Positions 12,578-19,489 of a DNA stretch of 24,381 bases are shown here, one piece after another. Each line of letters starts with the position of its first letter. Position 1 is the stretch's first letter. This stretch comes from a virus, in IMG/VR virus record IMGVR_UViG_3300034106_002161, positions 1 to 24,381 of that record. One strand, written 5' to 3'. Below the pieces are notes generated by a model. The model was not told where the DNA came from. It worked only from the letters and a program-made list of their open reading frames with translations, and made no database searches. A program made the translations under genes and the position numbers.

Positions 12578-13377
12578 CAGGTCAATCCTGCTCCGCTGAT
12601 AAGCCAAGACGTACCGGCAATCTTAATACAAGTTGCTACGCCATTACGGGCAAGCGTTCGGGTGCCGGTCGTCGTGCTGTTAGCCAACGTCAACGTGTCT
12701 GAGGTAATCGCAATCGAAAGGTTAGTCGCGTTGACATTAATAAAAATTATGACCGTGCCGACCGGGAACGGAACTGACGAGTTAGCCGGAATCGTGAGCG
12801 TAACGCTGGTGCCGTTCATCAAAATTGACTTACCAGCATCCGATGCAATCAGCGTATAACCCGTCGTTTTGCTGTTCTGCGGCGCATCTCGATAGCCTGC
12901 CTCATAGTTTGTGTTAGACGGCGCGTTATCGGGAATGAGAACGGTGCCCGTAAACGTCGGGCTGGCAATCGGCGCAAACTTGGCGTCCGAGGCCGTTTTG
13001 GTGTAGGCGTCCGTGATGCCGTAACCCGACAGCGTGTCGGGCGTACCGGCGATGTCCGCCCACTCAATGCCCTGCACGCTGAAGTCGTTAACACCCGACA
13101 CGTCGTCGTACGTGCCAATCGTGACGTTCGCCGAGGTCTGAAGAACGAACTTGTATGACGCACCCTGCGTCAGCCAGACCGCATTAGCGGTCCTACCGGC
13201 GGCGTTAAGGACGATGGGGTTGGTATTAGGGGTAGCTCCAGAAGACGACGTATAGGTCGCCTGCGGGGTCGTGGTACCCGCTGCATACGTGTAGAGCTTG
13301 CCGCCCGACAGGATATTGCCGTTGTTGTCGAAAAACTGTGCCCCGACACCGGCAAAGGGAGAAAGAAATACGCTCAT
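12577..13377 (-). CDS. Tail fibre protein with P22-tailspike-like head-binding N-terminus
   Basis: A 266-aa protein. Residues 1-100 (SPFAGVGAQFFDNNG, LSGGKLYTYAAGTTTPQATY, NPIVLNAAGR, WLTQGASYKFVLQT, IGTYDDVSGV) are the anchor domain seen at the N-terminus of P22-type tailspikes and many podovirus fibres. A tail-fibre repeat follows (TDAYTKTASDAKFAPIASP, about 122-140). The C-terminal 100 residues are beta-rich (YTLIASDAGKSILMNG, SVTLTIPANSSVPFPVGTVI, TWLISG-like end). There is no obvious enzymatic domain, so it may act as a short fibre or as an adaptor for other spikes. It overlaps both neighbours by 4 bp. Confidence 0.85.
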   Translation of the reverse strand: MSVFLSPFAGVGAQFFDNNGNILSGGKLYTYAAGTTTPQATYTSSSGATPNTNPIVLNAAGRTANAVWLTQGASYKFVLQTSANVTIGTYDDVSGVNDFSVQGIEWADIAGTPDTLSGYGITDAYTKTASDAKFAPIASPTFTGTVLIPDNAPSNTNYEAGYRDAPQNSKTTGYTLIASDAGKSILMNGTSVTLTIPANSSVPFPVGTVIIFINVNATNLSIAITSDTLTLANSTTTGTRTLARNGVATCIKIAGTSWLISGAGLT

Positions 13378-14078
13378 ACGTACACCTGCATAACGGTCAA
13401 TATGATGGATGGAATCGCCGGCACGGGGGCGGCCGCCGCAAACGTCTGAAGCTGCACGCTAAGATCGTCAACGGAAAAATATAACTGAAAATAGTCGCCG
13501 TTGGATAGCGGCAAGAAAAAGTTTGCAGCCGAGAAGATTTCGGCGTTGTTGCCCTGAATCTGAATCAACGACCCAGAATTGGCGACCGCCGTGCCGTTGA
13601 TGGCGGGCCAAATGTAAAACCTGCCGCTACCGCCTGAAGTCTTGTCCACCTGAATAGAGAACTGCACGTTGTAGATGGCAGGCCGCGCAACTTTGATTTT
13701 GCTGCTATCCGCCGGATCACGGTAGACGCCATACGCCGTGTCGGCGTTGTTGTAAGTAATGGCTTTAGCCGTATTGATAACGGTCGCCGCTTGAGTCTGG
13801 GTTGAAAAAAACGACCCAAAATTTACCACGTTGGGTTCGGGATAGCGGGGCATCAGTTTAAGCGCCTGTATCTCCGACTCCAGCACCGGCACGGTGTCTT
13901 CTACCGTAGCCGCCAATGCCGGGGTCAACTCAAGGTCAGCCGTCGTGATCTGCGTCGTGCCTGCGCCTGTCAGCGTGAACTGGTTGTTTAGAAACCTAAA
14001 CCATTCGCGCGAAATGAGGCCCGTCCGCTCGTCAATGAACGGTACGCGAGGCGCCGGAATGTTAGTGATATTAGGCAC
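13374..14078 (-). CDS. Tail needle / tail-tip-like protein with C1q-like C-terminal domain
   Basis: A 234-aa protein. The N-terminus (NIPAPRVPFIDERTGLISRE, then WFRFLNNQF) is a motif shared by many phage proteins. Residues about 50-75 (TPALAATVEDTVPVLESEIQALKL) form a short helix. From about 85 there is a jelly-roll-like C-terminal domain (VNFGSFFSTQTQ, YNVQFSIQVDKTSGGSGRFYI, ANFFLPLSNGDYFQLYFSVDD). It follows the gp10-like gene, the place of the tail needle gene 26 in P22, and has almost the same length as gp26. Related needles such as that of Sf6 end in a TNF-like knob. The needle role is inference. Start GTG 14078 overlaps gp10-like by 8 bp. Confidence 0.8.
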   Translation of the reverse strand: MPNITNIPAPRVPFIDERTGLISREWFRFLNNQFTLTGAGTTQITTADLELTPALAATVEDTVPVLESEIQALKLMPRYPEPNVVNFGSFFSTQTQAATVINTAKAITYNNADTAYGVYRDPADSSKIKVARPAIYNVQFSIQVDKTSGGSGRFYIWPAINGTAVANSGSLIQIQGNNAEIFSAANFFLPLSNGDYFQLYFSVDDLSVQLQTFAAAAPVPAIPSIILTVMQVYV

Positions 14079-15588
14079 TGGTTCCGGCTATCCTGAGTTC
14101 AGCGCCCATGATTGCCGTCACCATAGGGTCGGCGGCAGATACTTCGTACACGCGATCGCGCGACTTGAGGGTTGCGCCAAGCCGACGCCAGATAACGCGG
14201 GTCTGCGTTGCGCCAATCGGCCCAAGCGACTCCCACCGCTCGTAGCTCCAAGTGTGCCCGCCATCGTCCGACCAGCGCAGCATGACCTGCGGATTAACGA
14301 CGCTGTTCTCCGGCTCGCCCTCGACAACGATGTTGCCAAGGTCTTGCTGCAAGATGTACCCAGGCGCTTGTTGCTCAAGGAAGCCGGGGTCGTCGTATAG
14401 CCCGCCCACGCCCGTCTGGCAGTCAAGCTGCAACTGGTGGTGGATGGTACGGGTTAGGTTGTTCTGGCCGGTCGGCAGCGCGCGCCATGTCCGCAGCCAT
14501 TTCTGCAACTGCGTGTCATCGCGGAAATACCGCAGGTCAAACTCGTAGAGACGGCCATCTTGGAAATCTCCCAAAATCGGCTTGCCCTTAAAACGGGCAT
14601 GACAGTTTGATCGATGGCGACGGAATTGACCTTTCTCAAACGCTGCGCGTTCATGCCAAGCGCCGGTCGCGGCGTCATACACCCAAGTGGTGTTGGCCGT
14701 CGGGAAAATCAGCACGTAGAACGCGTGGCCGTCTTGCTGATACGTATACGCGATGGCGTCAGACAAATCAGTGTAGTTTTGGATGGCGAACTCGACCGCA
14801 TGGGTCGAAACGCGCACGCCTTGATAGCCTTGTGCGCGGTATACAACACCCTGTCCACGGGCGTCTGACCCCAACCAAAACACACTGTTATCCAGTTTTG
14901 CAACCGAATACGGCGCAAGGCACCCGATTTCGTTGTATGCGCCTTGGATGCGCGTCAACGGGAAGTCGGGGTCGCCCGAGTTGTACCAGACTTCAACAGA
15001 GTTGGTGCCAAACAGCCACGCTTCGCGGTGGTCTATGATGATGGATACCAAGCCGTCCGGCGAACCTTCGGCTGACGCGAAGTCAAGCGGATCAACCGAC
15101 AGGCCATCAAGCAGCGCCGTCACCCATATACGCTGGCTGTTCGGCTCGTTAAATACGAAATACCCGTCCAAGTAGCCGACCGTGACTGCGCCGGGGAAGT
15201 CAGGGTCGGTAATCTCTTGGAACACGTTGGTGTTGTTGTTGTAGATGTATCCTTTTGGGTTACAGGCTACAAATATCTGGACGCCGTTGTCCGCCATAGA
15301 CACGGCGTCGTTACCCGCGATGTCGCCCAGCTTAGTAACGTTAAGGTTCTCGTCAACCTTGTAAAACTCTTGACCCGATGCGACAAACAGCGAGCCGCTA
15401 AGCGGGTACAGCCCACGAATAGGGCCGCTGCCGACTTGCATAAACCGCCGCATACCAGGGCAACGCTGAAGGTACGCGGGCTCTTTGCCCGCCTCGGGTA
15501 TGACCTCGGGGTACAGATTCACCAGCCGAGCGTCGGCGGCGTTTACGCTGCGTGCAACGTAAGACGATCCGAGAATCGGCGTTTTCAT
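14071..15588 (-). CDS. gp10-like packaged-DNA stabilisation / tail hub protein
   Basis: A 505-aa protein of the P22 gp10 family (P22 gp10 is about 470 aa), which builds the tail hub and closes the portal after packaging. Typical stretches are the N-terminal YVARSVNAADARLVNLYPE, then GMRRFMQVGSGPIRGLY, DGYFVFNEPNSQRIWVT, WLFGTNSVEVWYNSG, NSVFWLGSDARGQGVVYRA and TWVYDAATGAWHERA. The repeated strands with conserved W and G suggest a beta-propeller. The C-terminal part (WSDDGGHTWSYERW, TRVIWRRLGATLKSRDRVYE) is also family-like. ATG 15588 overlaps the gp4-like stop (TAATG). Confidence in the family is high. Confidence 0.92.
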   Translation of the reverse strand: MKTPILGSSYVARSVNAADARLVNLYPEVIPEAGKEPAYLQRCPGMRRFMQVGSGPIRGLYPLSGSLFVASGQEFYKVDENLNVTKLGDIAGNDAVSMADNGVQIFVACNPKGYIYNNNTNVFQEITDPDFPGAVTVGYLDGYFVFNEPNSQRIWVTALLDGLSVDPLDFASAEGSPDGLVSIIIDHREAWLFGTNSVEVWYNSGDPDFPLTRIQGAYNEIGCLAPYSVAKLDNSVFWLGSDARGQGVVYRAQGYQGVRVSTHAVEFAIQNYTDLSDAIAYTYQQDGHAFYVLIFPTANTTWVYDAATGAWHERAAFEKGQFRRHRSNCHARFKGKPILGDFQDGRLYEFDLRYFRDDTQLQKWLRTWRALPTGQNNLTRTIHHQLQLDCQTGVGGLYDDPGFLEQQAPGYILQQDLGNIVVEGEPENSVVNPQVMLRWSDDGGHTWSYERWESLGPIGATQTRVIWRRLGATLKSRDRVYEVSAADPMVTAIMGAELRIAGTSA

Positions 15589-16385
15589 TAAAAGTTCCCG
15601 GCGTAGATGTTGTAGCGATTACGCCGCGCCATAAGGCTGTACGGCATAGCCATCAGGTCACGCGGGTTGTTGATACGCTTGAGATTGCGCTTGCTGTACA
15701 TCGCCACGCGACGCACTTCAGGCGCAGGCTCAACGCCAAACTCAGGCGCCAATTCCAGCGCCAAGTTGTAGCGGAACGCCCGCAGATAGCCTGGCGGCAT
15801 CAAGATTTGGGTGTCAAGCGCCGCCGGGTCTAACAGCCGCTGCACTGAGATGAAGTGAAACTCCAGCGTCCGGTTAGGCACTGGGTAAACCGACATAGAG
15901 ATGTTCGGGAACGTGTTGTTTACAAAAATCACCTGCGGATAGGTGCTCTGCACCGTTTTGACCGCAATGTTGTTGTACTGCAACTGGTTAATGAACTTTA
16001 TGCCGTACGACACGTTGGTCGTCGGATCACGGAAAAAGGTGGAGTCATCAAGCAGAATCGGACGCTGCTGTTCGGGGACGGGGTTGCCGTCCTCTAGTGA
16101 CAAGTAGTCGTCATTCTGCGTAATGATGGGCACTTCGCTTTGAGTGCCGATGACGTACACGAAATCGCCCGTCGGGCCAAGCGTCTGAATACGCTCCCCA
16201 GCGGGCCAGAAATAGGTCTGGTCTTGCGTACAGAACACGGCGAGACGCTCGGTGTTCCAGCTATCGACCATTTGGTCAAACGCCGACAGGGCGTCTTGGG
16301 CCATCGCAGCCGAAGGCGTCTCGCCTTCAGCCAGGATACCGAGCAGACGCAAAGCTCCGTTAATCTGATCGCCTGCGGTTGCCAT
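15588..16385 (-). CDS. gp4-like head-tail adaptor (tail accessory factor)
   Basis: A 265-aa protein of the P22 gp4 type, which binds under the portal as the first head-completion protein. Family features include the N-terminal helices (GDQINGALRLLGILAEGETP, then DALSAFDQMVDSWNTE), the strand-rich middle with QTYFWPAGERIQTLG, and a C-terminal helix (PPGYLRAFRYNLALELAPEF). It is longer than P22 gp4 (about 165 aa), as in many environmental relatives. The start ATG 16385 lies 3 bp after the previous stop, and its own stop overlaps gp10-like (TAATG). It is directly followed by gp10-like, as in P22. Confidence 0.88.
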   Translation of the reverse strand: MATAGDQINGALRLLGILAEGETPSAAMAQDALSAFDQMVDSWNTERLAVFCTQDQTYFWPAGERIQTLGPTGDFVYVIGTQSEVPIITQNDDYLSLEDGNPVPEQQRPILLDDSTFFRDPTTNVSYGIKFINQLQYNNIAVKTVQSTYPQVIFVNNTFPNISMSVYPVPNRTLEFHFISVQRLLDPAALDTQILMPPGYLRAFRYNLALELAPEFGVEPAPEVRRVAMYSKRNLKRINNPRDLMAMPYSLMARRNRYNIYAGNF

Positions 16386-16388
16386 AAC

Positions 16389-16586
16389 TTACTCTTTCCT
16401 CTTGCGCCGCGCCCTTAACTCGTTACTGGCCGCAACAGGTTCCGGCGACGCAGCAGGTTCATCCTGCCGCGCCGCCGGTTCCAAAGGATCATACTCCTCC
16501 CAACCGTGCTCGTAGTCCATAGCCGCCTCTACATCCGAGATGGCGATTTTCAGTCCGTGAACCGGGTGGCGAAGATATATGTTCAT
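16389..16586 (-). CDS. Small 65-aa phage protein upstream of gp4-like gene
   Basis: A 65-aa protein with the N-terminal pattern IYLRHPVHGLKIAISDVEAA, then GWEEYDPLEP. This pattern recurs in short proteins encoded before head-completion genes in many podoviruses. The rest is acidic/Pro-Ala-rich and ends in a basic patch (RARRKRKE). I know no function. ATG 16586 follows the previous stop by 2 bp. Confidence 0.8.
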   Translation of the reverse strand: MNIYLRHPVHGLKIAISDVEAAMDYEHGWEEYDPLEPAARQDEPAASPEPVAASNELRARRKRKE

Positions 16587-16588
16587 AG

Positions 16589-16909
16589 TTACGGCAACAG
16601 TCCGTAAGCCTGCAAACGAGCCTCAAGCTGGCTCACGCGATCCTGAAGGTTCTTGATGACAGAAAGCACCGTGTTGCCTTCGTTCTTCGTAACGAAGCCA
16701 AACGGAGTCGTCTGCGTCAAGTCTTGGATTGCGAAGTCAGCCGGGCTCGGCGCCGTAAACGTAATCGTCGTCGATTGCGTCGTAAGCGCTGCGCCCTTGG
16801 CTACCGGAGTCGTGCCGTAAAAGCCGACCGTACCACCAGAGGTGCCAATGACGGCACCATCAAGCTCGGGGTCGGAGAAGGCAACACCAACTGCCTGTGT
16901 ATTTGGCAT
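16589..16909 (-). CDS. Small virion-type protein with C-terminal coiled coil
   Basis: A 106-aa protein. The first half is beta-rich (VGVAFSDPELDGAVIGTSGG, then TVGFYGTTPVAKGAAL), a pattern I associate with phage head-region proteins. The last 30 residues form a clear coiled coil (NTVLSVIKNLQDRVSQLEAR) ending LQAYGLLP, which would trimerise it. It could be a head fibre, decoration or tail-fibre-like protein; the sequence does not decide. Start ATG 16909 has AAGAGGA 7 nt upstream. A strong hairpin separates it from the capsid genes. Confidence 0.8.
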   Translation of the reverse strand: MPNTQAVGVAFSDPELDGAVIGTSGGTVGFYGTTPVAKGAALTTQSTTITFTAPSPADFAIQDLTQTTPFGFVTKNEGNTVLSVIKNLQDRVSQLEARLQAYGLLP

Positions 16910-16930
16910 AGATAAGTCCTCTTAAAGAGT

Positions 16931-16958
16931 GCCCCCTACGGTGTGACCCGTAGGGGGC
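16931..16958 (-). terminator. 11-bp perfect hairpin between capsid and tail-completion genes
   Basis: GCCCCCTACGG and CCGTAGGGGGC form an uninterrupted 11-bp stem with a 6-nt loop in the 56-bp gap 16910-16965. On the minus strand it is followed by ACTCTTTAAGAGG, so the T-run is short. It looks like a partial intrinsic terminator or a stabiliser of the 3' end of the capsid mRNA, letting scaffold, coat and the next protein be made in excess over tail genes. Confidence 0.6.
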
Positions 16959-16965
16959 GTTGCCA

Positions 16966-17373
16966 TTACGAGATGCGGTAGCAAGTCCAAGTAGCATCGC
17001 CAGTCTTGCGAGCGCGGAAGTGGGCCGACGTACCGTCAGCAACCACCGCAGCGCCCACAATCGTCCAGCCCGTGCCCGAGAACGTCACGTCGTTTGCTGC
17101 GTCGTCACCAAGGTTAACGCAGAAAAAGTCGATCGTGCTGCCCACGCGGGCGCTGGCCACTGCTGCGTCCAGCAGCGAAGCCGCTGCGAACGAGTAGGTG
17201 CCGGCGCTGGTGCTGCCTGAGTCTACCGAGAACACGCCGTTCACAAGGTCGGCAACGGCGATGGTGCCCGTCGCACCAGCATACGCCGTCACCGGACCAA
17301 GAACGCCCATAAGCGGCTCGGCAGCATTGCCGACGCCAACCTGATAACCACTAGTACCGTTAGGAAGTGCCAT
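16966..17373 (-). CDS. Candidate capsid decoration protein
   Basis: A 135-aa, beta-rich, Ala/Gly/Thr-rich protein (GTIAVADLVNGVFSVDSG, TYSFAAASLLDAAVASARVG, STIDFFCVNLGDDAAND, HFRARKTGDATWTCYRIS). It lies directly downstream of the major capsid gene and before a strong hairpin, so it should be made at capsid-like levels. Decoration or head-fibre proteins often occupy this place. I recognise the general type but no named family. The ATG at 17373 has GGAG about 9 nt upstream; the gap to the capsid gene is 30 bp. Confidence 0.8.
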   Translation of the reverse strand: MALPNGTSGYQVGVGNAAEPLMGVLGPVTAYAGATGTIAVADLVNGVFSVDSGSTSAGTYSFAAASLLDAAVASARVGSTIDFFCVNLGDDAANDVTFSGTGWTIVGAAVVADGTSAHFRARKTGDATWTCYRIS

Positions 17374-17403
17374 GTTTAGTTACTCCGTGAATAAGGTTAA
17401 GAA

Positions 17404-18615
17404 TTAGCCCCAGATGCGGCAGGCCATCTGCGGGCGGATCACCGAGTAGCCATACAGCACGTCGATACGGCAGGGCATACGGTCGTTGTTGATGTCGTAC
17501 TGACGGACAACGCGCATGGAGATGCCGTTGTGAACCTGACGCGACGCCATGTCAACGCCCTGCGGGAGCAGGAGGTCGGCGGTGGCAAACGTAATCGCAT
17601 CCTTGTGGTACACAAGGTTCTGAGCGTACTGGCCAGAAGCGGCACCCACGTAGGTCACGACATCACCGGCGGTCGGCAGCTTGCTGACCGTGGCGAGGGC
17701 GTGCGTCGGGCCGTACACAGCCGGCAGGAACTGAACATCGACGAACTCGGTCGAGGCCGAGGTCACGCTGTTCTGCACCACGAACTGCTGGAGCGCACCA
17801 GTGGACTCGCGGGTCTGCGGGTTGACCGCATACACGCCAGCAATGGTGAACACGTCGCCGGGGACGAGGGTAAGACCATCGGTCACGTTGTCGAGCGTCA
17901 GCTTGTTGGCACCGTTGGTCAGCGTGGTCTTCACGATCGGGGTGTCCGCGCGCGAGGCCGAGCCGTTGGTGTGCTGCTTAATCGACTGAGACATGTTGAT
18001 CTCGTCGTAGCCAAGGATGCCTTCGCCCATCATGCCGTTCTTGAACTGGCGGCTGATCGAATCAACCGGGTTGAACAAGCCCTTCATGCCTTCGACAAGG
18101 CCAGCGTTGGCCGCCGGGTTGACGGTGGCGTAGCGCGGAGCCATACCAGCGGCAGCTTCGTTCAGCTTCTGCTGCGCCTGCAACAGAACGAGCGAGGTGC
18201 CGGGGGTGACGCCAGGCGTACCGACCGACTGAAACACGTTCTTGTACGAGCTTGCCACGTCGGCGTCGATGCTGGAGGCGAGCTGGCTGATACGCGGCTT
18301 GAGCACGCGCTCGGCAAAGTCGTCCAACTGGAGGGCCATTTCGGCGCTGGTGAAGTTGACGCCGATGTGCTTCTGGGAGGCGACGGTGAGCGTGGTGAAC
18401 TGCTCGTTGTCGTCCTGAACCTGAAGCGCAGCGCCGTCGGTCACAAGAGCGCGATCCGGCAGACGGATGCGGAGGGTCGAACCAATCTTGGCACCTTCGA
18501 CAGCGAAGCTGTCGTCGTACTGACGGTTCACGTTGCGGGTAATTACGAGGTTGTTCTCCAGGATTTCCAGAGCCTTCCGCGTAATCATGTCAATAGTAAG
18601 AAGTGTATTAGCCAC
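17404..18615 (-). CDS. Major capsid protein, P22 coat family
   Basis: A 403-aa HK97-fold major capsid protein of the P22 coat type (P22 gp5 is 430 aa). Family features include the N-terminal MITRKALEILENNLVITRNV, then GSTLRIRLPDR, SQKHIGVNFTSAEMALQLDD, RYATVNPAANAGLVEG, and the C-terminal RIDVLYGYSVIRPQMACRI. No separate scaffold domain is fused; scaffold is encoded by the gene before it. The start codon is GTG at 18615 with TGGAGA 6 nt upstream, in a 21-bp gap. It is read from the promoter upstream of the scaffold gene and is followed by the candidate decoration gene. Confidence 0.94.
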   Translation of the reverse strand: MANTLLTIDMITRKALEILENNLVITRNVNRQYDDSFAVEGAKIGSTLRIRLPDRALVTDGAALQVQDDNEQFTTLTVASQKHIGVNFTSAEMALQLDDFAERVLKPRISQLASSIDADVASSYKNVFQSVGTPGVTPGTSLVLLQAQQKLNEAAAGMAPRYATVNPAANAGLVEGMKGLFNPVDSISRQFKNGMMGEGILGYDEINMSQSIKQHTNGSASRADTPIVKTTLTNGANKLTLDNVTDGLTLVPGDVFTIAGVYAVNPQTRESTGALQQFVVQNSVTSASTEFVDVQFLPAVYGPTHALATVSKLPTAGDVVTYVGAASGQYAQNLVYHKDAITFATADLLLPQGVDMASRQVHNGISMRVVRQYDINNDRMPCRIDVLYGYSVIRPQMACRIWG

Positions 18616-18636
18616 AATAAATCTCCAAAAAAGAAG

Positions 18637-19413
18637 TTAGCGGGTACGTCGCGCTTCCCACTGCTTAATCTGCCTCAGACGCTCGGCTTCGATCCACTCC
18701 GACGTGCTCATGTCCTTGACTGAGCGTGGGTCCGTCGTGTCTCGGGCCGGCGCGCCTACGGTTTTAGCCGTCACAGGCTTAATCGGCGGGGGCGCGTTGG
18801 TTGTTCGTTTAACTGGCGGATTGTCGGTCAATTTGACCTCAATCTTACCAATCTCCTTGGCTTGTAGGTAGGGCGCCAAACGGGAAATACGTTCAGCTTC
18901 GCGGGGGTTAGAACCTAAATAGTATGCTACATCGGGGCCAACATCCGAAGCCTGAATCGTCTCGGCCATAACGTTCGTGATTGGCAGCGATCGGTTGTAC
19001 ACAACCTGTTCAAAGTCGTCGTACTTGTCAAAAGCCGCTTCTTCACGTTCCTTATAGGCCATCAACAGCTCGCGCTGCTGCCGGTCTGCCTCCCGTTTGG
19101 CCAGCAACTCCTCGGCCTTGCGGGTTGCCAAAGCATCCGCGTAGGCGTCGGGGTCGATGTCCCGGTCAGGCAGCGTGGCGGGCGTCTGAGCTTGGGACTC
19201 AGGCGCTTTTAGCGCTTGCTCTCGTTCCCACTTGCGACGTTCCCGTGCAAGCCTCTTGCCTACCAGCGCGTCGAGCTCCTCTTGGGAGAACGTCTTGGCA
19301 GGCTTTTCCTCCGGCTGAGTTGCCTCTTGGGCAACAACTTCGGGTTCCGGTGCAGCCGTAGCAACCGGTTCCGGCGCGGGTACTTGTTCCGCTACTACTT
19401 CATTTTCAGACAT
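18637..19413 (-). CDS. Scaffolding protein
   Basis: A 258-aa capsid-assembly scaffold. It has the typical layout: an acidic, Pro/Glu/Ala-rich disordered N-terminus (residues 1-40), then TFSQEELDALVGKRLARERR, a hallmark of phage scaffolds. A long charged helix follows (EELLAKREADRQQRELLMAY), then a middle domain (ASDVGPDVAYYLGSNPREAE), and a helical basic C-terminus (SEWIEAERLRQIKQWEARRT) likely to bind coat protein. The start is the ATG at 19413 (AGGAA 5 nt upstream), not an in-frame start at 19446. It is the first gene after a promoter and lies 21 bp before the coat gene, as expected. Confidence 0.92.
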   Translation of the reverse strand: MSENEVVAEQVPAPEPVATAAPEPEVVAQEATQPEEKPAKTFSQEELDALVGKRLARERRKWEREQALKAPESQAQTPATLPDRDIDPDAYADALATRKAEELLAKREADRQQRELLMAYKEREEAAFDKYDDFEQVVYNRSLPITNVMAETIQASDVGPDVAYYLGSNPREAERISRLAPYLQAKEIGKIEVKLTDNPPVKRTTNAPPPIKPVTAKTVGAPARDTTDPRSVKDMSTSEWIEAERLRQIKQWEARRTR

Positions 19414-19455
19414 TTTGATTCCTAATGAATCCCTGGTGAGCCGCACCAGTACGGT

Positions 19456-19466
19456 TAAATCGTACG
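19456..19466. promoter_or_regulatory. Copy of the early-region operator half (TAAATCGTACG)
   Basis: This 11-bp sequence is identical to 2778-2788, which includes most of the palindromic candidate operator of the early control region. Here the palindrome is imperfect (AAATCGTACGCTGT). It overlaps the -10 of the scaffold promoter, so a shared regulator could act at both places. Confidence 0.4.
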
Positions 19467-19486
19467 CTGTTGCGCAAAAGAGTCAA
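19459..19486 (-). promoter_or_regulatory. Promoter for the scaffold/capsid operon (sigma70-like)
   Basis: On the minus strand TTGACT (-35, 19481-19486, 5 of 6), a 16-bp spacer, then TACGAT (-10, 19459-19464, 4 of 6). It lies in the 76-bp gap between the tailspike stop and the scaffold start, one of the largest gaps in the window, and points at scaffold and coat. It would allow capsid genes to be expressed apart from the upstream receptor-binding genes. Confidence 0.55.
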
Positions 19487-19489
19487 GCG

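Noticed and set aside
17530-18723. Open frame of 397 codons on the plus strand opposite the coat gene
   Set aside because: It is antisense to a confidently identified coat protein and its end runs into the scaffold gene. Codon bias of the coat gene keeps the opposite frame open. Its translation shows no recognisable domain.
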